This document shows positions 52,479-60,670 of a DNA stretch of 64,000 bases, piece after piece. A program made the position numbers and the translations under genes. How positions within the stretch are numbered: position 1 is the stretch's first letter; each line of letters starts with the position of its first letter. The stretch lies in NCBI RefSeq assembly GCF_020172085.1, contig NZ_JAIVAT010000007.1, positions 806,001 through 870,000 of the forward strand, read 5' to 3'. Below the pieces are notes generated by a model. That model was not told where the DNA came from, did not search any database, and saw nothing but the letters and a program-made list of their open reading frames with translations. This DNA is from Rossellomorea aquimaris. GTDB taxonomy: Bacteria; Bacillota; Bacilli; Bacillales; Bacillaceae_B.

Positions 52479-53887
52479 CTTGAAATCACCACACGTTTTC
52501 TTGATTCTTTCGCGAATACCTTATTTGGATTCATGATGTTGTTCGGATCAAACGATTGCTTGATCATTTTCATGGCTCCAACTCCTTCAGGTCCTAATTT
52601 CCATTCGAGGTAAGGGGCTTTCATCATGCCGACGCCATGTTCTCCGGTGATGGTCCCACCTAAGTCAATGGCATGGGCGAAGATTTCTTCAAATGCTGCT
52701 TCAACCCGCTCCATTTCATCATGGTCCCGTGCGTCTGTTGCCACCGTCGGATGAAGGTTTCCGTCTCCTGCGTGTCCAAAGGTACAGATCTTCAACCCGT
52801 GACGATCTGCTATATCATTGATCGCTTTCACCATTTTCGCAATTTCTGAGCGGGGGACCGTCGCATCTTCCAAAATGGTTGTCGGTTTGAGGCGGGCAAG
52901 AGCTGATAGGGCAGAACGTCGGGCGGTGCGAAGAGCGTCCGCTTCGATTTCGGTTTTTGCCAGTTGAACGGATACCGCATCATTCTGCAAACATACTTCT
53001 TCCATTCGTTTCATATCACGTGCCACGACTTCCGGAGGGCCATCCTGTTCAATCAACAGGACGGCTTTTACATCAGTAGGCAGACCGATCTTGGCAAAGT
53101 CCTCTACGACTTCCAATGTCGGTTGATCTAAAAACTCAAGGGTCGTCGGGATGATGCGATGAGAGATGATGCTGGAAACACTTTGCGCCGCTGCTTCAAT
53201 ATCCTGATAAAGAGCAAGCATCGTCTGTTTGGTCTCAGGCATGGGAACAAGCTTTAATGTTGCTTCGGTGATGACACACAGTGTTCCTTCCGAGCCAACA
53301 AAGAGCCGGGTCAAATCATATCCTGCAACGTCCTTCGCAAGTTTCCCCCCTGTACGGATGATATCTCCGTTGGGAAGAACGACTTCAAGAGCAAGGACAT
53401 AATCACGGGTGACTCCATATTTCAATCCTCTGAGTCCACCTGAGTTCTCATTGATATTTCCTCCTATGGTGGAGATTTTCATGGAACTCGGGTCTGGGGG
53501 ATAGAACAGGCCCTTGGCTTCAACGGCGTGAATCAAATCCAGGGTGATCACACCCGGCTGCACGGTGATGGTCAAATTTTCTTCATCCAATTCGAGAATG
53601 TTGTTCATATGGGTGAATAGGAGGACGATTCCCCCTTCAGTAGGGCATGTTCCTGCGCAAAGATTTGTTCCGGATCCTCTAGGTACAATGGGGATGCCAT
53701 GCTCATGACAGATTTTCACGATTTCCGCTACTTCCTTTGTGGTACGCGGAACGATGACTGCATCGGGCATGGATTGGTAATTGGGTGTTGCATCATAGGA
53801 ATACACAAGTTTCTCAGCAGGAGTATCCCGGTAATTTTCTTCGCCGACGATTCCGATGAACTTCTTTTTAATGTCTGGAGTGATCAT
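52475..53887 (-). CDS. glcD: glycolate oxidase FAD subunit
   Basis: 470 aa from ATG 53887, which has AAAGGTGGAAACTAGA upstream; a GTG four codons earlier lies inside that site. FAD PCMH-type domain (PIVPRGSGTNLCAGTCPTEG) and C-terminal HGVGMMKAPYL. Oxidises glycolate (or D-lactate) to glyoxylate. Resembles B. subtilis YsfC. Confidence 0.93.
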   Translation of the reverse strand: MITPDIKKKFIGIVGEENYRDTPAEKLVYSYDATPNYQSMPDAVIVPRTTKEVAEIVKICHEHGIPIVPRGSGTNLCAGTCPTEGGIVLLFTHMNNILELDEENLTITVQPGVITLDLIHAVEAKGLFYPPDPSSMKISTIGGNINENSGGLRGLKYGVTRDYVLALEVVLPNGDIIRTGGKLAKDVAGYDLTRLFVGSEGTLCVITEATLKLVPMPETKQTMLALYQDIEAAAQSVSSIISHRIIPTTLEFLDQPTLEVVEDFAKIGLPTDVKAVLLIEQDGPPEVVARDMKRMEEVCLQNDAVSVQLAKTEIEADALRTARRSALSALARLKPTTILEDATVPRSEIAKMVKAINDIADRHGLKICTFGHAGDGNLHPTVATDARDHDEMERVEAAFEEIFAHAIDLGGTITGEHGVGMMKAPYLEWKLGPEGVGAMKMIKQSFDPNNIMNPNKVFAKESRKRVVISR

Positions 53888-53938
53888 TCTAGTTTCCACC
53901 TTTTTTTACATGTTTTTCAATTCTGTCCGGAAAAGACT

Positions 53939-53980
53939 AGAGAGACGGTACCCGACTTAAGATCAAGGTCCGTCCCTCAA
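53939..53980. repeat. partly decayed GGACGGACC hairpin repeat
   Basis: Right arm AAGGTCCGTCCCTCA (53965-53979) is intact; the left arm GAGAGACGGTACC is degenerate. Confidence 0.7.
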
Positions 53981-53989
53981 GATATACGT

Positions 53990-55153
53990 TTATTGTTTGA
54001 TGGGGCTGGGGGTGATGGATCCAAGGATGACGGGACTTTTCGCGCCGGTTGCTCCTGGGACGTTGCTCGGATTGCCATGCAGGGTTTCGTTGGCTAATAA
54101 GGCAAAGGCGATCGCTTCCTTGGCATCTGAGGAGTACCCGATCTCTTCTTGGGTGATGATCGTCACTTCAGGGAGAAATTCCCTCATCATGCGGAGGAGC
54201 GTCCCGTTATAACTTCCCCCGCCGCCGATGATCACCTCTTTAATGGGGTGTTCTGGGAAGATGAACGTCTTATACGCATCCGAAATAGAAAGGGCGGTAA
54301 AGTAGGTGGCTGTCGCTACCAGATCTTCTTTCGACAGATCGCCATATTCCTGAAGGATCCGGTTCACGAACACCTCACCAAACAGTTCCCGCCCTGTGGA
54401 TTTAGGCGGTGCTTTCTTGAAAAATTCCTTTTCCCATGCCATCCATGCCCTTGCGGCTTCCGGATGTATAGTGCCATTGGCTGCAATCGTTCCATCTTCG
54501 TCATAAGACAAGCCGAATAGCTTCTCACAAAGTCCATCCATCACCATATTTCCGGGGCCGGTATCGAACGCGAATACGTCATCTAGGGAACAATCTTTCG
54601 GTAGGACCGTCACATTTCCTATCCCTCCGATATTCTGTAGTAGTCTGCCTTCGTCCTTTCTTCGGTAAAGGAGGAACTCTGTATATGGGACGAGTGGAGC
54701 ACCTTCTCCTCCTGCCGCCATATCCATGGAACGGAAATTGGACACGACCTGTGTATTGGTCCTATAGGCAATCACGCTCGGTTCCCCGATTTGAAGGGTG
54801 GAAGCAACCAAATCCTCCGTGTGAAACGGTTGATGATAGACCGTTTGGCCATGGGAACCGATAAAGCTGAGGTCTTCTACTGAAATGTTAGCTTCCAGAC
54901 ACACCTTCAATACGGCATCTGAGTAAACCTCCCCTAATTCAAAGTGAAGGCTTGATAGGAGGGGAGTGGAGGAATCGGTGGGACTCATCACATCAAAGAT
55001 TTTCTTTTTTACCTGCTGCGGGAAGGAAATGGTTGAATAATGAACCAGCTCCACCACCGTATCCGTACCGGCTCCCTCAATGGAAACAAGGGCTGCATCC
55101 ACTCCGTCAACAGACGTACCGGACATTAATCCTACTGCTAAACGCTTACTCAC
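53990..55153 (-). CDS. anmK: anhydro-N-acetylmuramic acid kinase
   Basis: 387 aa from GTG 55153, seven bases after GGGAGG. Motifs GLMSGTSVDGVDAALV, NIGGIGNVT and DTGPGNMVMDG. Phosphorylates and opens anhydroMurNAc to MurNAc-6-phosphate in cell-wall recycling. Its start overlaps the end of the BadF-type kinase gene by 8 bp. Confidence 0.94.
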   Translation of the reverse strand: MSKRLAVGLMSGTSVDGVDAALVSIEGAGTDTVVELVHYSTISFPQQVKKKIFDVMSPTDSSTPLLSSLHFELGEVYSDAVLKVCLEANISVEDLSFIGSHGQTVYHQPFHTEDLVASTLQIGEPSVIAYRTNTQVVSNFRSMDMAAGGEGAPLVPYTEFLLYRRKDEGRLLQNIGGIGNVTVLPKDCSLDDVFAFDTGPGNMVMDGLCEKLFGLSYDEDGTIAANGTIHPEAARAWMAWEKEFFKKAPPKSTGRELFGEVFVNRILQEYGDLSKEDLVATATYFTALSISDAYKTFIFPEHPIKEVIIGGGGSYNGTLLRMMREFLPEVTIITQEEIGYSSDAKEAIAFALLANETLHGNPSNVPGATGAKSPVILGSITPSPIKQ

Positions 55154-56060
55154 ATCTAAACCTCCCTGCCTGTATGGCTTCAATTACATCCACTGCACCA
55201 GTCGCAGGGGATGTGGAATCGACGATAAAGGTTGTATCGTTAAACCGTTTTAAGATCGTTTCTTTAAAAGAGGATTGCACAACCGGATTCTTCTCAAGGA
55301 CACTGCCTTTTAGTGCTATGATCGGTTTTGAATCAATCTGTAACTTCTCGATTAATGCGACGGTTTGCCGGGCAAGCTGTTCGCCGGCTGTTTGTAATAA
55401 ATGAAGCGCACTTCCATCGCCAGCTTCTGCTTCCTTGTGGATCACTTTCGTGAGTTGGGCAATTTCCCCTTTTGAAGAAGCATAGATGAATCCCTTTAAT
55501 CCTTTGGCATCCTTTGCGTTGATTTCGTTCAGCAGGCTGCGGGAGAGGGGGGAGAGAGGAATGCCGCAGTCCCATTCATCTGCAATCTGCTTACTTGCCT
55601 GGATGGCGAGGTGATACGCACTGCCTTCATCCCCGATCAGATGACCCCATCCCCCTGTGGTCCCTTCCTGGTTCCCATTCCGTCCATAACAAATGGATCC
55701 CGTGCCTGCGATGGTCATTACACCATCCCGGTTCCCGATCAAACTAAAGTAGGCAAGAGTAGCATCATTTAAAAGAATAATAGGAAGGGAGGTCATTCTA
55801 CTCAATTCTGCCTGAATTCTTTGTGATAGATTTCCAGAACCTCCTCCCGCCATCCCGATCACAATATGAGTGACCCCATCGGACGCGGAATGCTCCAGGC
55901 ATTGTTGGACGACGGATGATAGATTTCTCAAAGCTTCCTCATAGGAAACAGAAGGGTTTCCGTGGCCTGATAAGCTTTGGAATAGGATCGTCTTATCCAT
56001 ATTCATAACAAGACCTTGAACCTTTGTTCCTCCTGCATCGATTCCTATCACTCTAGTCAT
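55146..56060 (-). CDS. BadF/BcrA-type N-acetylglucosamine/MurNAc kinase-like ATPase
   Basis: 304 aa. ASKHA-fold kinase: IGIDAGGTKVQGLVM, LLNDATLAYF, MTIAGTGSICYGR, GWGHLIGDEGSAYHLA. This family includes GlcNAc kinase (NagK-type) and the clostridial MurNAc/GlcNAc kinase MurK. In this operon it would phosphorylate an amino sugar released from a disaccharide. One base separates it from the mupG-like gene. Exact sugar unknown. Confidence 0.87.
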   Translation of the reverse strand: MTRVIGIDAGGTKVQGLVMNMDKTILFQSLSGHGNPSVSYEEALRNLSSVVQQCLEHSASDGVTHIVIGMAGGGSGNLSQRIQAELSRMTSLPIILLNDATLAYFSLIGNRDGVMTIAGTGSICYGRNGNQEGTTGGWGHLIGDEGSAYHLAIQASKQIADEWDCGIPLSPLSRSLLNEINAKDAKGLKGFIYASSKGEIAQLTKVIHKEAEAGDGSALHLLQTAGEQLARQTVALIEKLQIDSKPIIALKGSVLEKNPVVQSSFKETILKRFNDTTFIVDSTSPATGAVDVIEAIQAGRFRCE

Positions 56061-57158
56061 CTATTGAAACTTCCCTGATTGAAAGGCAAATTTGGCCCAA
56101 GGCTTCAGATAATCCAACAAGAAAATTTCTTCTTCGCGGATTCGTCCCACTACGTTCGTTTTGCCGGAATTCTCCATATCCTGAAGGGCAATCTGTAGTT
56201 CGCCGGCGTATTGGGCATACAGATCATTCTCAATGATGATATCGCCGCGTTTGATGTCGGCCGTGTTATGAGGCGTAAATTCCCTTCCTCTATATTTGAC
56301 CCTGCTTTGAGTGGAACGGATCATGTAATCCGATACGTCTCCCCGGTAAAAGTGAGGTTCTTCAAAGATGATCGTTTTTTCTAAATCGGTGGTCGTTTCA
56401 TGGGTGTGGACGGTAAAGGTCAGCTTCGATGTGTTCAGTGAGCTGAGGAGCTGCATTTCCTGCTCTGATGCGTAGGCGTTACTGATGATGACGTCATCAA
56501 TCAACCCGGTGGCAAATAGATGCTTCGCCTGCACATCAATAGGAAGAGAACGGTGCATTTCAAGCGTCGGCAATCCTTCCGTGACCGGCCAGGGACCGAA
56601 TGTGGCGTCGGAGGAAGACACAAAGGCTGCTGTTCTCATGCCGAAGTCTTTGAATTTCTGACTGCAGTCGATAAAGAAAGTATAAGATAAGCCGGAGTAG
56701 CGGTGCGGATAAAAATTATGACATCCTAATAATTGATCCTTATTGGGCTGGTACGTCATGATATTATCAATGTATTTCGTGGCATTGCTCATATTCAGTT
56801 CGATTTTTAAATCATGGGGGTTGTACGACATCATCGCTTCTTCATGGCCGGTATATCCCAGGTCAAGCCGGATTCCGTGAGCACCGAGTTCTGCAAAGAA
56901 GGAAAGGTCATCGTAAGAGATATTCAGTTCCTTGAAAATACGGGGGCTGATGTCGGCTATGACTTCCATGTTTTTCTCACGGGCAAATTTGATTGTTTCT
57001 TTGAAGTTCGAGATGATCCCATTCTTGTCCCCATCAACGGATAATAAGCAGGTAAACACACGCTTAAAACCGTAAGAAGCTGCCAGTGCCAGATATTCTT
57101 TATCTTTTTCTGTGGTAGAATGGTTTGGATAGATGGAAACGCCAAGTCTTTTACTCAT
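56061..57158 (-). CDS. mupG: MupG-like 6-phospho-N-acetylmuramidase (DUF871)
   Basis: 365 aa, TIM barrel with C-terminal cyclophilin-like domain, the DUF871 layout (LGVSIYPNHSTTEKDKEYLA, then GIRLDLGYTGHEE). In Staphylococcus aureus the DUF871 protein MupG cleaves MurNAc-6P-GlcNAc. Here it is in an operon with anmK and an amino-sugar kinase, and behind a lactose/cellobiose-type EIIA, rather than next to murP/murQ. ATG follows AGGAGGCATCCCC. Confidence 0.87.
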   Translation of the reverse strand: MSKRLGVSIYPNHSTTEKDKEYLALAASYGFKRVFTCLLSVDGDKNGIISNFKETIKFAREKNMEVIADISPRIFKELNISYDDLSFFAELGAHGIRLDLGYTGHEEAMMSYNPHDLKIELNMSNATKYIDNIMTYQPNKDQLLGCHNFYPHRYSGLSYTFFIDCSQKFKDFGMRTAAFVSSSDATFGPWPVTEGLPTLEMHRSLPIDVQAKHLFATGLIDDVIISNAYASEQEMQLLSSLNTSKLTFTVHTHETTTDLEKTIIFEEPHFYRGDVSDYMIRSTQSRVKYRGREFTPHNTADIKRGDIIIENDLYAQYAGELQIALQDMENSGKTNVVGRIREEEIFLLDYLKPWAKFAFQSGKFQ

Positions 57159-57170
57159 GGGGATGCCTCC

Positions 57171-57509
57171 TTAATTCGATTTGCTTTCAAGTGTGTGGAT
57201 TCTCTTTAACATTGGAATCATTTGTTCAATCAGGGACAATTCACTGATTGAAGTCATCAAGTGATCCTGTGCATGAATCATGAGAAGGGATTTCTCAAAT
57301 TCTTCGCCGTTGATTTCGGCCTGGATCAGGCTGGTTTGCGTCTTGTGGGCTTTATTCAATTCTTCATGGGCGGTTTTGATCATTTCTTCCGCTTCATCAA
57401 ATTTTCCCTCATGTGCCTTTGCAAGGGCTTCATAAGCGGTACTTTTCGCATTCCCGCCGTTTGATATAATTTCAAAGATCTCCATTTCCACGTTGCGGAT
57501 TTCTGCCAT
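57171..57509 (-). CDS. PTS lactose/cellobiose-family EIIA
   Basis: 112 aa, trimeric helical EIIA (ChbA/LacF type). Phospho-His in LLMIHAQDHLMTSI, and AYEALAKAHEGKFDEAEEM. First gene of the minus-strand operon ahead of mupG; its EIIB and EIIC are on the other strand across the shared promoter region. ATG follows TAGGGAGGAATACAGG. Confidence 0.94.
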   Translation of the reverse strand: MAEIRNVEMEIFEIISNGGNAKSTAYEALAKAHEGKFDEAEEMIKTAHEELNKAHKTQTSLIQAEINGEEFEKSLLMIHAQDHLMTSISELSLIEQMIPMLKRIHTLESKSN

Positions 57510-57589
57510 CCTGTATTCCTCCCTAATCCTTTTTAGAACTCTTTTCTACCAAAATTGTAAAATAAAAGTTTAAATATTTTAAAATAATA

Positions 57590-57619
57590 TTGAAATTTAA
57601 TTTCATTATCGCATATAAT
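57590..57619 (+). promoter_or_regulatory. promoter of the rpiR-PTS operon with overlapping palindrome
   Basis: TTGAAA and TATAAT separated by 18 bp. The palindrome TGAAATTTAATTTCA (57591-57605) covers the -35 region, a natural repressor site for the RpiR-family protein encoded downstream. It may also control the divergent EIIA-mupG operon. Confidence 0.65.
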
Positions 57620-57669
57620 CATATTAAACTGAAAGCCTTTTCAAAACAATCATTTTTTTGGAGGTGACC

Positions 57670-58536
57670 ATGACAGAATTCCAGGTTTTAAAACACATCA
57701 AAAGTCAGATGGAAAACTATACTCCGTCTGAAATAGCAGTTGCTCAATACGTGCTGGAGTTTCCAGAGAAAGTAATGGAAATGACCACAAAGCAACTATC
57801 GCAGTCTTGCGGCAGCAGTGAAGCTGCCATCATCCGATTCTGCAAACGGATCGGGATCAACAGCTTCAGCGGCTTGAAAATCGAGCTCGCCAAAAGCACG
57901 AACATCGAAGAAACAAAGAGTCATGACATCAATACGCTCCTTCATTTTGAAGATAATCTTGAAACGGTCTTCAATAAGGTATTGGTCAATACTTACCAAG
58001 CCATCAAAAATACGGAAAAGCTTTTTTCCATTGATGAACTGGATCGTGCAGTGAACGCCTTTCACGAAGCCGAAAGAGTATATCTGTATGGAGTCGGCGG
58101 TTCTGCTGTAGTGGCGGAAGATTTCACACAAAAATTGTTGAGGCTGAATTATCTGGCGTTTCAGGCAAGTGATATCCATGTTCAGATGATGATGGCTGCG
58201 AACTTAACGGAAAGAGACGTTTTGTTCGTCGTTTCCACTTCAGGTCAGACAAAAGAAATATTGAAGCTGATGAACGTCGCGCAGGAAAAGGGAGCCACCA
58301 TCGCCCTCTTGACCCAGCACGGGAAATCACCGGCAAGGAAGCTCGCCGATATCGTCCTGACAATTTCCGAGGAGGAACACAACATCCGAATCGGGACCAT
58401 GACGGCAAGAATTGCTCAACTCGTCGTGATCGATGCTTTATTCGTGGCATTATGCATGAAAAAAGGACATGGCGTTTACGAGCAAATTATCCATACACAT
58501 GAAGTGGTTCAGCGAATGAAAGAGGAGGAGGAATAG
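57670..58536 (+). CDS. RpiR/MurR-family regulator
   Basis: 288 aa from ATG 57670 (GGAGGTGACC upstream). HTH (TTKQLSQSCGSSEAAIIRFC) followed by a SIS phosphosugar-binding domain (LYGVGGSAVVAEDFTQKLLR). Senses a sugar phosphate and regulates the surrounding PTS genes; the family includes MurR. Two bases before EIIB. Confidence 0.93.
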   Translation: MTEFQVLKHIKSQMENYTPSEIAVAQYVLEFPEKVMEMTTKQLSQSCGSSEAAIIRFCKRIGINSFSGLKIELAKSTNIEETKSHDINTLLHFEDNLETVFNKVLVNTYQAIKNTEKLFSIDELDRAVNAFHEAERVYLYGVGGSAVVAEDFTQKLLRLNYLAFQASDIHVQMMMAANLTERDVLFVVSTSGQTKEILKLMNVAQEKGATIALLTQHGKSPARKLADIVLTISEEEHNIRIGTMTARIAQLVVIDALFVALCMKKGHGVYEQIIHTHEVVQRMKEEEE

Positions 58537-58538
58537 GG

Positions 58539-58844
58539 ATGAAAGTATTATTCGTATGCTCTGGGGGAATGTCCAGCGCAATCGTTGTCAATGCCCTGAA
58601 GAAAGAAGGGACAAAAGAGGGGATCGAAATGGAGGTCCATGCCATCGGAACAGGGGAAGTATCCGAGGAAATCTCAAAGGGATGGGATGTATGTATGGTA
58701 GCACCTCAGATCAGACACCGTTTTGACCAGGTAAAGAAAGCCGCCGATGAAGCCAACGTTCCGTGCGGGCCGATTCCTCCGCAGGCATACACGCCACTTG
58801 GCGGGCCGACTTTACTGAAAACAGTAAAAGAGTTGACCAATTAA
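58539..58844 (+). CDS. PTS lactose/cellobiose-family EIIB
   Basis: 101 aa. Phospho-Cys7 in the P-loop VCSGGMSSAIVV. Transfers phosphate from EIIA to the incoming sugar. ATG closely follows the rpiR stop with a GGAGGAGGAATAGGG site. Confidence 0.94.
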   Translation: MKVLFVCSGGMSSAIVVNALKKEGTKEGIEMEVHAIGTGEVSEEISKGWDVCMVAPQIRHRFDQVKKAADEANVPCGPIPPQAYTPLGGPTLLKTVKELTN

Positions 58845-58871
58845 TTAAATAGGAAACAAGGGGGTAATAAC

Positions 58872-60152
58872 ATGCAAAAGTTTGTGAACTTTCTAGAGAA
58901 CAATTTGTCAGGTCCAATGGCCAGACTCTCTGAACAAAGGCATTTGCAAGCAATCCGGGATGGGGTTATTTCAGCACTGCCATTTATTATCGTCGGTTCA
59001 TTCTTTTTGATCTTAGCGTTCCCGCCACTGCCGGACGCCGGAGTATTCGGCGACATCAAGCAGTGGGCCGCAGACAACATTGTCGAAATCCTGATTCCTT
59101 ACAGACTGACCATGTTCATTATGTCGCTCTATATAGCCTTCGGGATCGGATACAATCTCTCGAAAAGCTATAAACTGGATCCATTATCCGGTGCACAGAT
59201 TTCAGTGGCAGCACTGCTTTTAACCATTACACCTAAAGTAATGGACGGGGAAGGCTGGGTCCTTCCGATGACCAACCTTGGTGGACACGGATTATTCGTT
59301 GCCATGGTCGTTTCAATCCTTGCTGTCGAGATCCTCAGATTCTGTAAAACAAAGAACATCACAATCAAAATGCCTGAGCAAGTACCGGCATCCGTTTCAC
59401 GAAGCTTTGAAGCACTTATACCTGTAGCAATTGTTATCTTATTAGTTTCCGGGGTTACAGTATTAGCCGGAGTCGATCTTCACCACATTGTCGAAGTGGC
59501 TGTTGCTCCTTTAGTTACAGCAGGTGACAGTATCTTTGGCGTATTGGTTCCTGTATTCCTGATTGATTTCTTCTGGTCATTTGGGATTCACGGTGTATCT
59601 GTCGTAGGAACAGTAGCACGTCCGCTTTGGGAAGTATTCCTCGTGAACAATGCAGATGCTGTTGCCAGCGGCGGTACCATTCCACATATCGCTCCAGAAA
59701 CGTTCTACCAATGGTTCATCTGGATCGGTGGATCAGGAGCAACCCTTGGCTTAGTTCTTGCCATGGTATTCTTTTCACGCTCCAAGTATTTAAAAGCACT
59801 AGGGAAAACATGTCTTGTACCAGGTCTTTTCAATATTAATGAACCAGTGATCTTCGGTGCTCCGATCGTATTAAATCCGATTCTGATCATTCCTTTCATC
59901 ACAGTTCCATTGATCACGGCAACCATATCGTATGTGGCAACCGTCGTGGGATTAGTATCACCAACCTACATCATGCCGCCATGGACACTCCCTGCACCAA
60001 TCGGAGCATACCTGGCAACAGGTGGTGACTGGAGAGCGATCGTCATGGTTCTGATCAACATCGGAATCTCATTCGCAATCTATTTCCCATTCTTGAAAAT
60101 GTACGACAAAAAAATGCTGAAAATGGAAGATAACGAGCAGCAAGCGGCATAA
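58872..60152 (+). CDS. PTS lactose/cellobiose-family EIIC permease
   Basis: 426 aa, about ten membrane helices. Typical CelB/ChbC features: NNLSGPMARLSEQRHLQAIR, PLWEVFLVNNADAV, and the sugar-site region FNINEPVIFGAPIVLNP. Imports and, with EIIAB, phosphorylates a beta-linked disaccharide. GGGGG-type site before ATG. Confidence 0.94.
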   Translation: MQKFVNFLENNLSGPMARLSEQRHLQAIRDGVISALPFIIVGSFFLILAFPPLPDAGVFGDIKQWAADNIVEILIPYRLTMFIMSLYIAFGIGYNLSKSYKLDPLSGAQISVAALLLTITPKVMDGEGWVLPMTNLGGHGLFVAMVVSILAVEILRFCKTKNITIKMPEQVPASVSRSFEALIPVAIVILLVSGVTVLAGVDLHHIVEVAVAPLVTAGDSIFGVLVPVFLIDFFWSFGIHGVSVVGTVARPLWEVFLVNNADAVASGGTIPHIAPETFYQWFIWIGGSGATLGLVLAMVFFSRSKYLKALGKTCLVPGLFNINEPVIFGAPIVLNPILIIPFITVPLITATISYVATVVGLVSPTYIMPPWTLPAPIGAYLATGGDWRAIVMVLINIGISFAIYFPFLKMYDKKMLKMEDNEQQAA

Positions 60153-60195
60153 AAGAAAAACGTAAGGGGCTCGCCCTGAGGCGACAAGCATAAGG

Positions 60196-60343
60196 CGAAC
60201 TAACCGGAAAGGCGCTCTTTGCCTTTTTGGTTAGTTTGACTTATGACCTCGAGGGACTAGCTGCCGGAGTTTTACAAAAAAGCAACTCTGAATATGTTTT
60301 ATACAAAACAGAAGTGGGGGTCCTAGGATTCCCACTTCTTTAC
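60196..60343 (+). other. hairpins between EIIC and the small membrane gene
   Basis: AACTAACC..AAGGC / GCCTT..GGTTAGTT (60197-60237) and AGAAGTGGG / CCCACTTCT (60309-60342, with TTTACT after) could cut read-through and set a lower level for the downstream genes. Confidence 0.5.
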
Positions 60344-60363
60344 TAGCGTCAGGAGGGAAGGAA

Positions 60364-60654
60364 ATGACAGAAACAGTTGTGCCAAAGAGGATCGGTTTCA
60401 GGAGTGTGTTTGTACTATTGATCTCTGTGTCTATCGGACTTTTACTTCTTTCTAAACCATTGATGAATACCGGGTTGGCAAAAGAGTGGAGTGTGTTTTT
60501 AGCAACAGGAATTTCGGCAACAGCTGGACTTTCACTGATTCTATTGAAAATCGAAGGTCCTGTTGAGAATGCGTCCATTAAAAAGAAACGGATCGTATTA
60601 GCGCTTGTGGTCAGTTTCACCATTAGTTTCATTTTGGCCTTTGTGGCCAAGTAA
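60364..60654 (+). CDS. small three-helix membrane protein in PTS operon
   Basis: 96 aa. Three hydrophobic helices (FVLLISVSIGLLLLS, VFLATGISATAGLSLILL, IVLALVVSFTISFILAFVA). ATG follows AGGAGGGAAGGAA. It lies 16 bp before the GH4 gene, so is part of that transcript. Family not recognised; role in sugar uptake unknown. Confidence 0.75.
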   Translation: MTETVVPKRIGFRSVFVLLISVSIGLLLLSKPLMNTGLAKEWSVFLATGISATAGLSLILLKIEGPVENASIKKKRIVLALVVSFTISFILAFVAK

Positions 60655-60670
60655 ACAGGAGGCATTCACA

